Source: Bipolaris cookei | Lineage: Eukaryota > Ascomycota > Dothideomycetes > Pleosporales > Pleosporaceae | Length of the DNA stretch: 64,000 nt | Assembly (NCBI GenBank): GCA_002286855.1 | Contig: NRSV01000006.1 | Coordinates: 248,001-312,000 of the forward strand | Reading direction: 5' to 3' | In this document: piece after piece, positions 9,920 through 20,498 of the stretch | Layout: each line of letters opens with the position of its first letter | Position numbering within the stretch: the stretch's first letter is position 1 | The notes under the pieces: generated by a model | Told to the model about the DNA's origin: nothing | The model's database searches: none | Seen by the model: the letters and a program-made list of their open reading frames with translations, nothing else | Position numbers and translations under genes: made by a program

Positions 9920-11180
9920 TATAGGGTTAGTCATTACTATGTCATGTTAGCTCGGATTGATGAGCTTGATTGTTGACAACTTTGGCAGTTTGTTTGAAAA
10001 GGTACTTGTCGGATTTCTCGAGGCTCTGGGTCTCCTTGCAACGGGTGTTATTTGCCACCAAATGTCCATAATCGCTGCTTTCAGACAGGAAAACTTGGAT
10101 GTAAGTTACATTTCTATCCATGATGCGATACAAGCTCGAAGAGAAAATCGGTGTCATTGTTGGCTCTTTTCAGTGCCTCAAGAGACTCGTATATGACTGG
10201 TTGAAGAGGCACAGGCTGCTTAGAGATGAACGAAACATGACGCCAGGCTTTGTCGAGGACTTGAGTTTCCAAGTTGACAAAGATGATGTTGATGGCACGA
10301 GTGAGGATGCGAATCCAGAAGGGGGGAAGTATATCGGTGATGACCAAATGTCTGGGTTGGTGGAATAGTTGTAGAACTGGGCTTGAAGAGTTCGACTTTG
10401 ATGCTACTTCAGGATTACAGGAAGTGCTTCCTACAACATGGTAAGGATCTTCAGATATTACTTTTACAACGGATTTCATGAAATGTAGAGAGGCGTTTTG
10501 GGGTAATCTGCACGAGCACGAGGCGACCTACATAATAAGTAGATGGACTAGAAAAGCAGTTACGGCCGTATCTCGGCGATATTCGTGCGAAACGTGGATC
10601 AAGGTCGGGGTATTATCTAATAAGTCCTATTTACACTGCATCATAAATCATCATCTATATGTATACACAAACAACTTTACACTATCGGTGTGTGCTGCCG
10701 GCTAGTCGAGCATTCATGTCTCCCAAAACCAGTACAATTATGAACTGTCTACCTATTCCGGCATGTCTTTCGCGCCCGTAGTACGTGGCTAAGCTGTTGC
10801 ACGGCAAAAGGCTCCACAACCAGCCATGGAAAGTAAAACCTTACCAGGCCTCACGATCCGATGCGGCTGCCGCAGCGGGATATGGCCTAGTGCAATTAAA
10901 AAGTGGGACGGCCACACGCGCTACAAATCTGGGGTGCATTGCTGACGGTTCTTCCTTCTGAGAGTCTTTTAACGCGTCCATGCTTTCCGCGAAGCTTTTC
11001 TTCCTTGCGTCTTCCTCGTGGCTTGGCTCTACTGCTTCCTGACTTCTCTTGAACCTTGCTACACCTATTTCGTACAGGCTTCCGCATCCGGATGCTAGTC
11101 GTTTGAGCTTGGGTTTCAGTCGTTGTTGTTGTCGTCGTCCTCGCCGCCGCCTCCGCTTTCGCCGCACAAGTACTCCTTAC
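9920..11180. other. intergenic with unassigned ORFs
   Basis: Holds a minus-strand ORF of 121 codons at 10114-10479 and an overlapping one of 71 codons at 9942-10157. Neither has a recognisable motif, and together they might be pieces of a decayed gene. The last 300 bp are the GC-rich 5' flank of the HPP-family gene. Confidence 0.35.
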
Positions 11181-12106
11181 ATGAAATTACTTTTCGCCTC
11201 CACGATGCCCATATGGGATCCCTTCGTTCCTGCTGAACGTGCTATTCAGCGCGGTCTGGCGCGTCTCCCGCCAGCCGTAAGTCATTGGTTCGGATATCGA
11301 CCACAGACCTTACCACCATCCCGCACATGGCTTGTCTGCATGTGGGGATTTATCGGCGCTTTTTGCGGACTCAGCACCATCTTGGCTATTTTTGGACATA
11401 CAGACTACTTCAGAAGCCGTGCTGTACCACCTATCATCGCTTCATTTGTAAGTTATGCTTCCCTACGTTGTCGCGTGCGGTTTAGGATTGCAACGAGAAA
11501 ATGAGGAAGAGATGGAGTTCAGAACATGGAATTGGATACAAGGACACGACTCGCAAAGTATTGTAAACTAACCATATTTTCCAAAAGGGTGCTTCAGCAA
11601 TCCTCTGCTACGGCGCTATTGATGTGCCTCTTGCTCAGCCACGTTCTCTGGTCTTTGGCCACTTCTTCAGCGGCCTAACTGGCGTCATCATTGCCACAAT
11701 TTTCCAGTTTGATCTCGAATACGAGCCTTTTCCTCGTCTCCAATGGCTCGCAGCTTCACTCGCGACAGCCATTGCCTTGGTCGTCATGCATCTTACAAAA
11801 ACAACGCATCCACCCGCAGGCGCAACGGCACTGCTTCCCTGCGTCGACCCGCATATCTGGGCTTTGAGGTGGTACTACCTACCCGTGTTACTACTTAGCT
11901 CAATTGTAGTGCTGGTGAGTGCGGTGCTTCTGATGAATGTGCAGAGGCAGTATCCAAAGTTCTGGGTTGCGCAGATTCCGCCAGCCCCAGCTGCGGAAAA
12001 GAAGGAAAAGAGCGTGGTCGAGAAGAAGACAAATGCATTGAATGAGGGCTCGGAGGCTGGCAGTGCGCGGGATACACTGCAGGATATGGAAAGAGGGCCT
12101 TTGTAA
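11181..12106 (+). CDS. HPP-family integral membrane protein
   Basis: Two exons, 11181-11447 and 11588-12106, with a 140-bp intron (GTAAGT donor, CCAAAAG acceptor, phase 0); product 261 residues. ATG 11181 (MKLLFASTMPIWDP) is used; ATG 11205 eight codons downstream is equally possible. The HPP domain (PF04982) covers about residues 40-205 with four or five hydrophobic segments: WLVCMWGFIGAFCGL, IIASFGASAILCYGAI, FFSGLTGVIIATIF, LATAIALVVMHL and YYLPVLLLSSIVVLVSAVLL. The signature THPPAGATALLP sits between the last two. Bacterial and plant HPP proteins have been linked to nitrite transport; the substrate in fungi is unknown. The cytosolic C-terminal tail is charged (EKKEKSVVEKK). Confidence 0.92.
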
Positions 12107-12352
12107 TTCATTAACTATCGTGAGTCTATGACATTTCTCGTATTTAGGTACATGACAATTTCCGTCTCGTGCTTCTATGCATTGAGCAGCAGGTGCTATC
12201 AGTCCAATGGAAGTATTAATGGAAAAAGCGAACAACACTGCCGCACAGTTGCGACAAAGGAAAAAAAATCGACTCATCAAACGTCAACCTCATTACTCAC
12301 ATAATCATTTTCGTCGTCAATACCAACACATAAACGAAATCTTCCAACTCAC

Positions 12353-13933
12353 TCAAACTTGATGCATAAAAATTGTCCTAGCAAGGCTGGGCACGCCCTT
12401 TTCACTAACCGCGAAAAGATACCACATGCCCGGCAGCATAACACCCTGATCGTTCAGGATAGACAGTGTGACCTTGTTACCATCAACCTTTGGCTCAAGT
12501 GGCACACGTCTTTGATCTGTATTGATACTATGCGTGACGCTTCCAATCCGAATCAGTGAAAAGGAAACACCTTTGGCATTTCCCTTCATCGTGACTTCCA
12601 ACCGCCCACCCGGCGCAACCTTCGCCGAAGCAACGTCCTGGATAACCGGTCTCGGCGCACCAGTAGTAAGGTATGGCGGCGTAAAGATCTGGCCGTTAGG
12701 GTGATCAACCGTATTGCGACACGGCTCCGACACCCTCCCCGAGCCATCGTCCCAACAGAGTCCGCCACCACCCGTAAACACCGTTCCATCCGGGAGCAAA
12801 ATCGCTACAGAATGGTAGTTTCTCGGCACGGCTTCAGGCGCCAACTCTGTGAAAGTTTGTGTTGCCGGATCAAATAATTCGGGATTAAAGACGGGTTCCA
12901 AGTCTGTGAAGCCTTCGGCCTGGCCCTGACCCCCCGTCACCAGTATCTTGCCATCAGGCAGCACGACCACGTTTGCAAAGACCCGTGCGTGGCGCATATC
13001 TGGTAGTCGTTGCACTTTAGCGGGCGCACCCACCTTGTCGATTTCCAGCAGATGCGCAACGCGCAGACCGGGCGCTTTGTAGTAGTACTGTGCTCCTCCC
13101 GCTGTAAAGATCTTGCCTACGTCGTACATGACGTTCACGCCGCACATTGTGTCGTTGACGGGATTGCGTATGCCGGCGGGACTAACGTCGCCTTTGCCAT
13201 CGGTGTAGTACCAGTTCATGGCTTTGCTGGGGCCGGCCTGGAATACGGTGCCATTGCGCCAAGGGAAGAGCCATGCGTGGTTGTCTTCGCGGTAGACGCC
13301 TTCGTGATCGTTTGTCAACATCGGTTTGACGGCTGCGCCTGGGAGAAGTTTCCAAGTGTTTGCTTTGGGGTCGTAGATTTCGCCGACTTTGCCGCCAACG
13401 GGGCCGCTCCAGGAGCCGCCGATTGCGAAGATCTTGCCGTTGGAGAGGATTGTGCTGGCGTGGTAGCCGCGTGGGATGTTCATGTTGGGTCCCGCGACGA
13501 ATTCGTTAGTGAAGGGCATATAGATGCTGGTTTTTTCGGCGTTGGCACCACCACTGACGACGAGGCGGCCGTCGCCTAGGGAGCTTATGCCAGGGCAGAA
13601 CATATCATGGTTTGTTTCTGATACTTCGCGCTTAGATACGGTGCCGTTGACCAGGTTGTACTCTGCGAATTGCGTGATACCTCGTTGGCCGCCGAAGGAG
13701 TTAGGAGAAAAGGCGGAGAAGACTAGCATTCGTGTTGGTGACGGGTACTCGGGGACGATGTATGCGGCTACGGGGATGATAGGGAAATTTATGACTGGAC
13801 TCCATGATCCTAGGGTGTCTTTATTATCCTGAGGTGGGGGAGTGGTTGATTTCGCAGCGGTATTCGATTGCGCGGTTGTGGCGCAGATGAAACATGATAG
13901 TAGTATTGCCGTTATGCGAAGAGAAGAGAGCAT
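12353..13933 (-). CDS. secreted galactose-oxidase-like copper radical oxidase (AA5)
   Basis: Single exon, 526 residues. The signal peptide is about residues 1-21 (MLSSLRITAILLSCFICATT). All catalytic positions of galactose oxidase are visible: Cys113 (MFCPG) and Tyr157 (PRGYHAS), which form the thioether cofactor; the stacking Trp175 (GGSWSG); copper ligands Tyr383 and His384 (RNYHS) and His468 (VTHSI). Kelch repeats make up the propeller and a C-terminal Ig-like DUF1929 domain follows HPNGQIFTPPYL. Unlike Fusarium galactose oxidase there is no N-terminal CBM32 module, so it resembles the shorter AA5_2 enzymes of plant-associated fungi that oxidise alcohols, aldehydes or sugars to give hydrogen peroxide. 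Retention of the Trp leaves galactose-type activity possible. No peroxidase partner gene lies next to it. Confidence 0.92.
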   Translation of the reverse strand: MLSSLRITAILLSCFICATTAQSNTAAKSTTPPPQDNKDTLGSWSPVINFPIIPVAAYIVPEYPSPTRMLVFSAFSPNSFGGQRGITQFAEYNLVNGTVSKREVSETNHDMFCPGISSLGDGRLVVSGGANAEKTSIYMPFTNEFVAGPNMNIPRGYHASTILSNGKIFAIGGSWSGPVGGKVGEIYDPKANTWKLLPGAAVKPMLTNDHEGVYREDNHAWLFPWRNGTVFQAGPSKAMNWYYTDGKGDVSPAGIRNPVNDTMCGVNVMYDVGKIFTAGGAQYYYKAPGLRVAHLLEIDKVGAPAKVQRLPDMRHARVFANVVVLPDGKILVTGGQGQAEGFTDLEPVFNPELFDPATQTFTELAPEAVPRNYHSVAILLPDGTVFTGGGGLCWDDGSGRVSEPCRNTVDHPNGQIFTPPYLTTGAPRPVIQDVASAKVAPGGRLEVTMKGNAKGVSFSLIRIGSVTHSINTDQRRVPLEPKVDGNKVTLSILNDQGVMLPGMWYLFAVSEKGVPSLARTIFMHQV

Positions 13934-15059
13934 TGCGAATATGACAAGCCGCTAATATTTACCGAAAGATTCCCAATAAAAAGAAAACTCAAGCCCAGGC
14001 AGCCAGTTGCAAAGTAAAGAGACCGGGATGAACGAGGTTGAGATAAATCTGCTTTACTCGAGTTGCGGCACAGCACTCTTTGCTTTATACTCCTTGGAAA
14101 ACATTATGGAAAAAGAAAGGAAAGGGTCATAGTGTGTCACTCAACAACTGCCAGCCTCCTTATTTCACGACCGTTGCATGAGCACTAAATCGTGCTATTG
14201 TATGGCTAGCTGGTACCAAAAGCAAGAAGTCAGTTTTGAAAATCAAGGAACAACACACATATCTTCTTTTTCGTTTATCAGCGTTAGGGGAATTTAGCTG
14301 ACTTGTAGAAAGTAAGATATCTTGTTTATGCACAAGATTCCAGAACAAGCTGGGGCCGTATGCCGGTGCGATACTGTCGCATTCCCAACGGTTTGCATTA
14401 CACTTATATTATCTCTCGGGAATTTTCCACATGTCAAACAGGTAGTAGGCACTGTGTAGAAGATTCCCGGGTTATCATTGGAGATTTGGTGATGCGATAT
14501 GTATGAAAACAAGGAAGACTGAGCAGTATGATAACGCTCATCAGTCTTGGGAGGATCACTGACCACCACGCGGTTTGTTCCAGGCGTGCTACGTGAATAG
14601 TTGATAGCTTTCCAGTTGCGAGTCTAGATTAAAGCGAATTTCTTAGTCCTTTGAGGGATTTGTATTTGTAAAGAATGCAAAAAGGTGGAAGTAATGAATC
14701 ATAAGTATGTATGAAACTGCTGTTCTTAGACGAGGATAGAGAGATAAGAGACGTTGTCATATAGCTCGAAGCTTGAGACTGGCAAGTTAGAACTAAAGAA
14801 GGTCGTAGATGCTTGATGAGCAACCAGAGATGCTGCGTTGACAGCACATGGGGCTGTCTTAGGTTTCCATACCAACAGCTCCTGGTTGGGAGAAATGAAA
14901 ACATGTTTATTTGCTTTTACTCGTTCTGCTGGGTTCTTTCCATTTTTCGCTCTATTTTATGGTGGTTTCGGTGACTAAACACAGCTTTAGAGAATTGAAG
15001 TGCCGGGTTGGAAAGCGACCTTGGGTGAGAAAGGCTCTGAGAGTTCAATGAGTAGCTAC
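13934..15059. other. intergenic between oxidase promoter and LINE relic
   Basis: About 1.1 kb, AT-rich, containing the oxidase promoter. Minus-strand ORFs of 62-91 codons (14160-14904) carry no motif and look random. Confidence 0.5.
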
Positions 15060-16770
15060 TGCTGCTGATGCGCTCAAACGGAACATAAGCACGCGAGATC
15101 TATTTCAAGACGTAAAGGGATTCCAGCTATCATACACCGACGATATATCTATCACCATTTCCTCAACGTCAATTAAGAAAAAAGATAAGATACTACAACA
15201 AGTGGTGAGAAAACTAGTTGCGAAAGGAAAGCAACTAGCAATCGAGTTTGATACAGCCAAGACAGCTCATCCATTTTACTACTAACAAAAAGAGAAAAGA
15301 AAATACCCTAGAGCTACCGAATCAAGATACAGGAACACACAAAGATACTGTAAAGTGGCTAGGGATCTACTATGACAACCGGCTATCCTTCCAAGGACAT
15401 CCAGCCATCCGAGCCAGCCAAGCAAAAGCAGCGTTCAACAGACTAGGGAGACTAGCAAAAATAGACAAAGGTTTATCTCCCTAAGCTATAAGACAGCTGT
15501 ACCTAGCATGCGTTACCAGAATTAAAGCCGGCTTACCGTCACCAGAAATACAGCTAAACGCAAAAAAGAGAAAATACGCTTTCAAAGCCACCCAACTAGC
15601 AGAAACCCACCCAATCACAACTACAATTACAAGACTACAAGACTACAAACAACAAACGTCGAACAAGCTAGAAATAAGCAACCCAGGCAACTACAGGCTA
15701 TCGCTAGCTCGATTCCGCAAGACACAGACGAGATAGAAAAGAGTATCCCATTCAGGTTTCGGCCATGGCATAGTCTTAACTATTCTGTAACTATCTCAAA
15801 AAGACTAAAGAGGAAGAGGTAGTCTCCCACACGGAATACATCCTATGGCAGATAGGAGACAATTTCTTAGCAATCTACTCAGACGCCTCGAAGGTCAAAG
15901 ACAGACAGAAATAGAATTCGGCCTAGTAGCTTACAACTTTAGCCAGGAATATATCTAATCTAAAATGACAAATATAGGTAAATATTAGCTAGTGTACAAC
16001 GGAGAACTAGAAGGAATTACAAGTGCCTTTGAGTATGCTGCTACAATTGCAAATAGAGGCCAAGACATCCATGTTTGTTACACGGGGTTTGGCTATACTT
16101 CCCTAGTCTCGGTCCGGGTTAGGGCGAGATGGTAATCTGCGGTAAGCCGTGCGATTGTCTGGCGATTCGTAGTGGAAAAGAGTTATAGATGTAACCGGAG
16201 TAAAGACAATCAATTCTATGCTGAATATAATAACAATGTAACAATCTTGTTAAGTGAGGTAACTAAGGACCGAAGTCCCAGGACTCAGGGCATGGCTGGC
16301 GATGATCGGCGTACCAGGTGCACAACCTCATTGCACATGCGGCCACAGCAGACAAACGCTCACCCACCTTCTTGCATACTGCCCCGACACGAAGGAAACT
16401 AGGACCAAACTCATAGTTAGAGTGGGCAGAACATAGATCAAGGAACTTCTTAGGGACAAAGACAAAGCAGCAATAACTGGCCAGTGGCTGTTGGACACAA
16501 GTCTACTCGAATACATGAAGGTCGCGATCGAGACCGCGAACATCAACATGACAGTATAGAAGCCGTTTCACATACTCGACACCTAAACGGTGACAACTAT
16601 ATACGCCCTACCCTACTAACCCGAAGAGGGGCAACGCAGTTAAATACGATAAGGGAAGATGGAAAAACAGGGATAGGCGATAGAAGATAGTAGAGGGTTT
16701 TAAGCAGGGAAATCTACTATGTTTGCTCTACACACCTAGAATAGGAAGATAGTGTTCATAGATCCGAAAG
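15060..16770 (+). mobile_element. degenerate Tad1-type LINE (non-LTR) relic
   Basis: Translations in shifting frames recover, in order, the reverse-transcriptase active site YTDD (15133-15144) and the RT thumb region (VKWLGIYYDNRLSF, then AFNRLGRLAKIDKGLSP, about 15350-15483). An RNase H-like start (FLAIYSDASKVKD, about 15870) and the C-terminal Cys/His motif CTCGHSRQTLTHLLAYC (about 16320-16380) follow. This order is that of Tad1-clade fungal LINEs. The 5' part (ORF1, endonuclease) is missing, so it is 5'-truncated. Many stops and frameshifts are present. Both ends are approximate; the 3' UTR may extend to about 16.7 kb. Confidence 0.8.
16076..16243. mobile_element. 168-bp solo LTR-like insertion inside the LINE
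   Basis: The segment begins TGTTACA and ends TGTAACA, a perfect 7-bp terminal inverted repeat with the TG...CA ends of LTRs. It is flanked by ATGTT and ATCTT, a 5-bp target duplication with one mismatch. It interrupts the RNase H part of the LINE relic after a codon run reading GQDIHV. The size suits a short solo LTR or a terminal-repeat miniature element. Confidence 0.65.
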
Positions 16771-17052
16771 GAAATCAGGTAGCACTTTAGGTTGATTTTG
16801 TTGAGAACATGCAAGTCCAGTCCAGGTTGGTAGAAGAAAGTTCAGAGCCTGGGCGAGAGAATGGCGCCACACATTGGCCAGTGCTGCGTGTGTGCACACA
16901 ATACACGTTGTCGCGTATGCGTAGTACATAGACTGTAACACAGTGGATATGCCGAATAGTAGACGTTAGAACTACCCACCTTGCCACTCCTACTTAGTTA
17001 CCTACAGTAGTCATACTACTAGAAGCACCTTGTTTTAACAGATTTATTATTA
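16771..17052. other. spacer between LINE relic and Fot1-like element
   Basis: About 280 bp with no motif recognised. It ends with the TA target site at 17051-17052. Confidence 0.5.
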
Positions 17053-18835
17053 AGGAGGTTCACAAGCGAGCTGAACACCCAAGCAAACTGATCACGCCCC
17101 ACCAGCGTGACAACGTCGACACTACAACGCGTTATGTCTCAACAACGCACCACTCAAACTTCCTATACTGAATCAGATCTTCAGCCTGCTCTTTTTGATA
17201 TCCAATCGCAACGTGTTCGAAGTCAAAGACGTGCTGCCTCTATCTATAACGTGCCTCAAAGTACTTTATCTACCCGACGCACTGGAAAGCGCCCCCGGCG
17301 CGACTGCGAAGCGAACTCAAAGCGTCTAAATAAGCTAGAAGAGGAGGTTACAGTTAAGCGTATTCTCGAGGAGTTAATGTGGGGATTTGCGCCTACGAAG
17401 GCTGACGTTCGAGCAATGGCTGATAAACTCCTACATGAGCGCGCCAGCAACCCTGGTGGCAAGAACTCTGTTGACAACTTTGTCAAGCGAAATCCTGAGC
17501 TCCATACGCGCTGGATCTGTCCTCATAATCACCAACGAGCTGCCTGCGAGGACCCAGCGGCTATCCAGCGCTGGTTCGATCTAGTTGAGGCGACAAAGCA
17601 GAAGTGGGGTATTGTGGACGATGATATCTACAACTTTGATGAAACTGGCTTCATGATGGGCAAGATTTCATCACAGTTAGTTATCATAGCCTCTGAGAGT
17701 TCTGGGGAAATGACGCAGATACAGCCAGGCAACCGTGAGTGGGTTACCGTGATCCAAGGCGTAGGCGCTTCAGGTCACCAGCTACCACCCTTCATTATCT
17801 TTGCGGGCGAGGTGCTTATCGATGTCTGGTTTGAAAATCTACCTAATGACTGGGTGCTTCAAGTCAGCCCCAATGGCTGGACGAATAATCAGCTTGCTCT
17901 TGCGTGGTTGGAGCACTTTGATACCCATACAAAGAGCTGCACTGTGGGTAGGTATCAACTGCTTATTATCGACGGCCATGAGAGCCACTGCTCTGTCGAT
18001 TTTCAAGATCTTTGCAATGAGAAGAATATTGTTCTTCTCTGCAAGCCTGCGCACTCATCTCACCTACTGCAGCTTCTTGATGTCGGCTGCTTCGCACCGT
18101 TGAAGCGCAAGTATGGCGATGCTGTTTCAGGCTTGGCACGCAACCGCACCCACTATATCAGTAATGAGACCTTCTCACTAACCTTTAAGGCTGATTTTGA
18201 GCAGTCTATCACAAAGGAGAATATCCAAGCTGGCTTTGGAGGCGCTGGTATAGTCCCAAATAACCCACAGGCTGTGCTATCAAAGCTTGATGTGGTGGTG
18301 CAGACGCCTGGGAGGCGCAGACGCCGCGCAACGCCCGCGAAGTTGAGACTCAAAGTACTCTCATTCGAAAAGAGTAAGAAATTGCCATGAGTCTTCTGAA
18401 AGTTTACTCGACAAGCAGATTGTGCAGTTAAGTAAGGAGGCTCAGCAAATGGCACATAAGATGACGCTTATGATGGAGGAAATGGCTAAGCTTCGAGAGA
18501 CTCTAGACGAAGCAAATAAGCGTAAAAGCCGTAAGCGGCGATACGTACGGACAGAAGAGACTCTCAATGTAGGCGAGATACAAGAAGTATTAGCTGAACA
18601 GGCAGGTAGCAGTCGTAGTGATGGTGAGAGTGCGTCGAAGAGGGTGCGAGGAGAGAGGTGGTGCGGGCGTTGTAAGCAGATTGGACACAACGCTCGTACC
18701 TGCGCAGTTGAAATAAATAGTACTAGTAATAGTGGCGATTCTGATAATTAATTCAGTATATCGCAATAATTTATTGACTGTGATAAGAGTGCGTGATCAG
18801 TTCGCTTGGATGATCAGCTCGCTTGTGAACCACGT
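17053..18835 (+). mobile_element. near-full-length Fot1/pogo-type DNA transposon
   Basis: 1783 bp between TA target duplications (17051-17052 and 18836-18837). The ends are inverted repeats sharing GGTTCACAAGCGAGCTGA; the outermost bases are AGGA on the left against the family ACGT on the right. It is closely related to the element at 52724-54531. It carries one transposase frame on the plus strand, broken only in its 3' part. Confidence 0.9.
17134..18751 (+). pseudogene. Fot1-like DDE transposase, 3' frameshifted
   Basis: The main frame runs from ATG 17134 (MSQQRTTQTSYTESD) to a stop at 18390. It has the N-terminal helix-turn-helix/CENPB region, DDIYNFDETGF (first catalytic Asp), LLIIDGHESHCS (second) and LLQLLDVGCFAPLKRKYG (third), that is, the DDE_1 (PF03184) arrangement. 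Compared with the copy at 52.7-54.5 kb, 28 bases are missing at the junction 18308/18309 between GCC microhomologies, and one more indel lies near 18365. Both shift the frame and separate the C-terminal part, still open at 18422-18751, which has a coiled-coil stretch and a zinc knuckle CGRCKQIGHNARTC. The catalytic core looks intact, so some activity of the truncated product cannot be excluded. Confidence 0.85.
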
Positions 18836-19001
18836 TAATGGGTGGATATTTTGGTGGGGTACGGTACCCGTCAAAAGTTTGGGCCTCCCCCTGTCAAAGG
18901 GTCATAAACCACTATGCCAAATTAGGTCACTTGTCCGAGCACCTTAGTAGGCAACACAGTGCAAAGCTCAATATTATCACCTGTGACTACTTGAAGCTTT
19001 A

Positions 19002-20498
19002 CTAAAGGTCATCACATTCATGATCAGCTGATAGAGCAGCAGCAGCAGCACTGAATCGACCAGCACCTCTACCCTCTCTGTACTCATTACCGCCCTCAAG
19101 CTCAATTATCTTTTGTATGTGTACGGGGATACGCTCAATTAAAGCCTGCATCCTTTCCTGAGGCAACACCTTCTAACACTGCTCCCATGTCTGAATAGCT
19201 TCTGCTCTGCTCTTTGGCGCGCCCTTCCTCGTAGTTCTTCTGTTTATCCATGGCCAGTATGGCTCAATTGCGTTTAAGTCTGGCGAATTACCTGGCCAAA
19301 GAAGCTTTGTAACACCGTGTAGATCATATATTATAGCTGCTGAGCGTGGTACTCATGTGATGGAGCTTTGTCTTCTTGTACAATTGTTTCTGGCCGAGTG
19401 CTTTTGCACTGCTGCGCAAAGGGCAGTAGCTTTGGTTGAAGAATTGTTTTTTGATAGCGATACCAATCAATGCCAGAACCTCTACCACGAGCTAGCTTGC
19501 CATTCTTCTGATTCCATCGCCACTGAGGCTTTCGGCCAGGCATTACTTGTAGATTAAGTCGACGCATACTATTATTAAGCTCCCATTGCTCTTTCATTAG
19601 CGGCTTGAGGCTCTTGTTCATCTTCTCTATCTCTTCATCAGCCTTTTCTTTGTCTTTCTTTGTCTCAGGCATCCAGCAGTAACGGGTCGAATCCTATCGG
19701 ATCACGCACGCAACTACAACGCGCCCACCGCGCCAAAATGGCTGGCATAAGATATCAGAGCTGCTGATATCGTTGCGTAGTTGGTACATAAGATAGCCAC
19801 CGCTATCTGTACTGTGATGGGCTGCCCAGCCCGTCACACCAGCAATAACATGACCTCTTTTTATCGTAGGAGAAACACGCCCAGAACATAAACTCAGAAT
19901 AGCCTTTCCAACGCTCTCGAATACAGCTTCGTACAAAAGCTTCATCAGCCTGACGCCATATACGATATCCACCTCATCGATGGAGCAAAACAACACTAGT
20001 TTCGTCTGACCAAATTACATTCTTCCAGTCTTCAAGAGTCCAGTCTTTATGCTCTAAACACCACTTAAGTCGATCCTCCCGCATCTGCTTCGTCAACCCA
20101 GGCTTCCTTGTTGGTTTCGTCTTTCTGAACCCAGCTTTCTTGAGAATATGATATACAGTGCTTGCTGAGACTTCTGTTCCTTTCTCTCTGAGGATAGCAG
20201 CAATGTCAGTACACGATTTCTCCCTTCCATAGCGATCACAGCCTATTGTAAGCACTAAAGCAGAAAAGGCATCAACAGTCTGCTTTGACGGCCGGCCAGA
20301 TCGAGGTTCATCTTGTACATGCTCGTCCTGAAGGTTGAACGGACGTTCAGCTGGGTCAAATCCACGCTCAATCGCTCGGGCATATATCTTGTTAAGTGTA
20401 CGCTTCTCTATACTTGTTAAGTTAGTTGTCTCGCCATTGCCTTTGCCTGTTGCTTTAAGAGAAACAACAAGAGCACGAGTCGCAGCACTGTAATTCAT
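19002..20498 (-). pseudogene. Tc1/mariner transposase, interrupted
   Basis: From ATG 20498 (MNYSAATRALVVSLKATG) the frame encodes a helix-turn-helix region (DIAAILREKGTEVSASTVY), the first catalytic Asp (VIWSDETSVVL), VQEDKAPSH (second Asp) and WPGNSPDLNAIEPYW (final Glu region). At least two in-frame stops (a TGA where the related family usually has Arg, near 19974; a TAG near 19170), a frameshift near 19330 and a 160-bp insertion with target duplication disable it. Both stops could come from C-to-T or G-to-A transitions, as RIP or deamination would leave, but two sites prove nothing. Confidence 0.85.
19679..19838. mobile_element. 160-bp MITE-like insertion in the Tc1 transposase
   Basis: The surrounding transposase codons for Cys-Trp are duplicated: CCAGCA occurs at 19673-19678 and again at 19839-19844. 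The ends are an imperfect inverted repeat (GTAACGGGTCG on the left, GTGACGGGCTG read inward on the right). Removing the segment plus one repeat rejoins the coding sense on both sides. No coding capacity. Confidence 0.65.

Noticed and set aside
9942..10479. Minus-strand ORFs as a gene disrupted by the adjacent transposon
   Set aside because: No recognisable domain, and sequence on the other side of the element does not continue them; kept only as an unassigned note.
13010..13579. 189-codon plus-strand ORF opposite the galactose-oxidase-like gene
   Set aside because: Antisense of a GC-biased coding exon; no motif and no start context, while the minus-strand frame has all catalytic residues.
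19681..19710. Sequence GGGTCGAATCC resembling a tRNA T-loop/B-box
   Set aside because: No A-box or cloverleaf partner is found at the proper distance and it lies inside the MITE-like insert. No tRNA or rRNA gene could be supported anywhere in the window.
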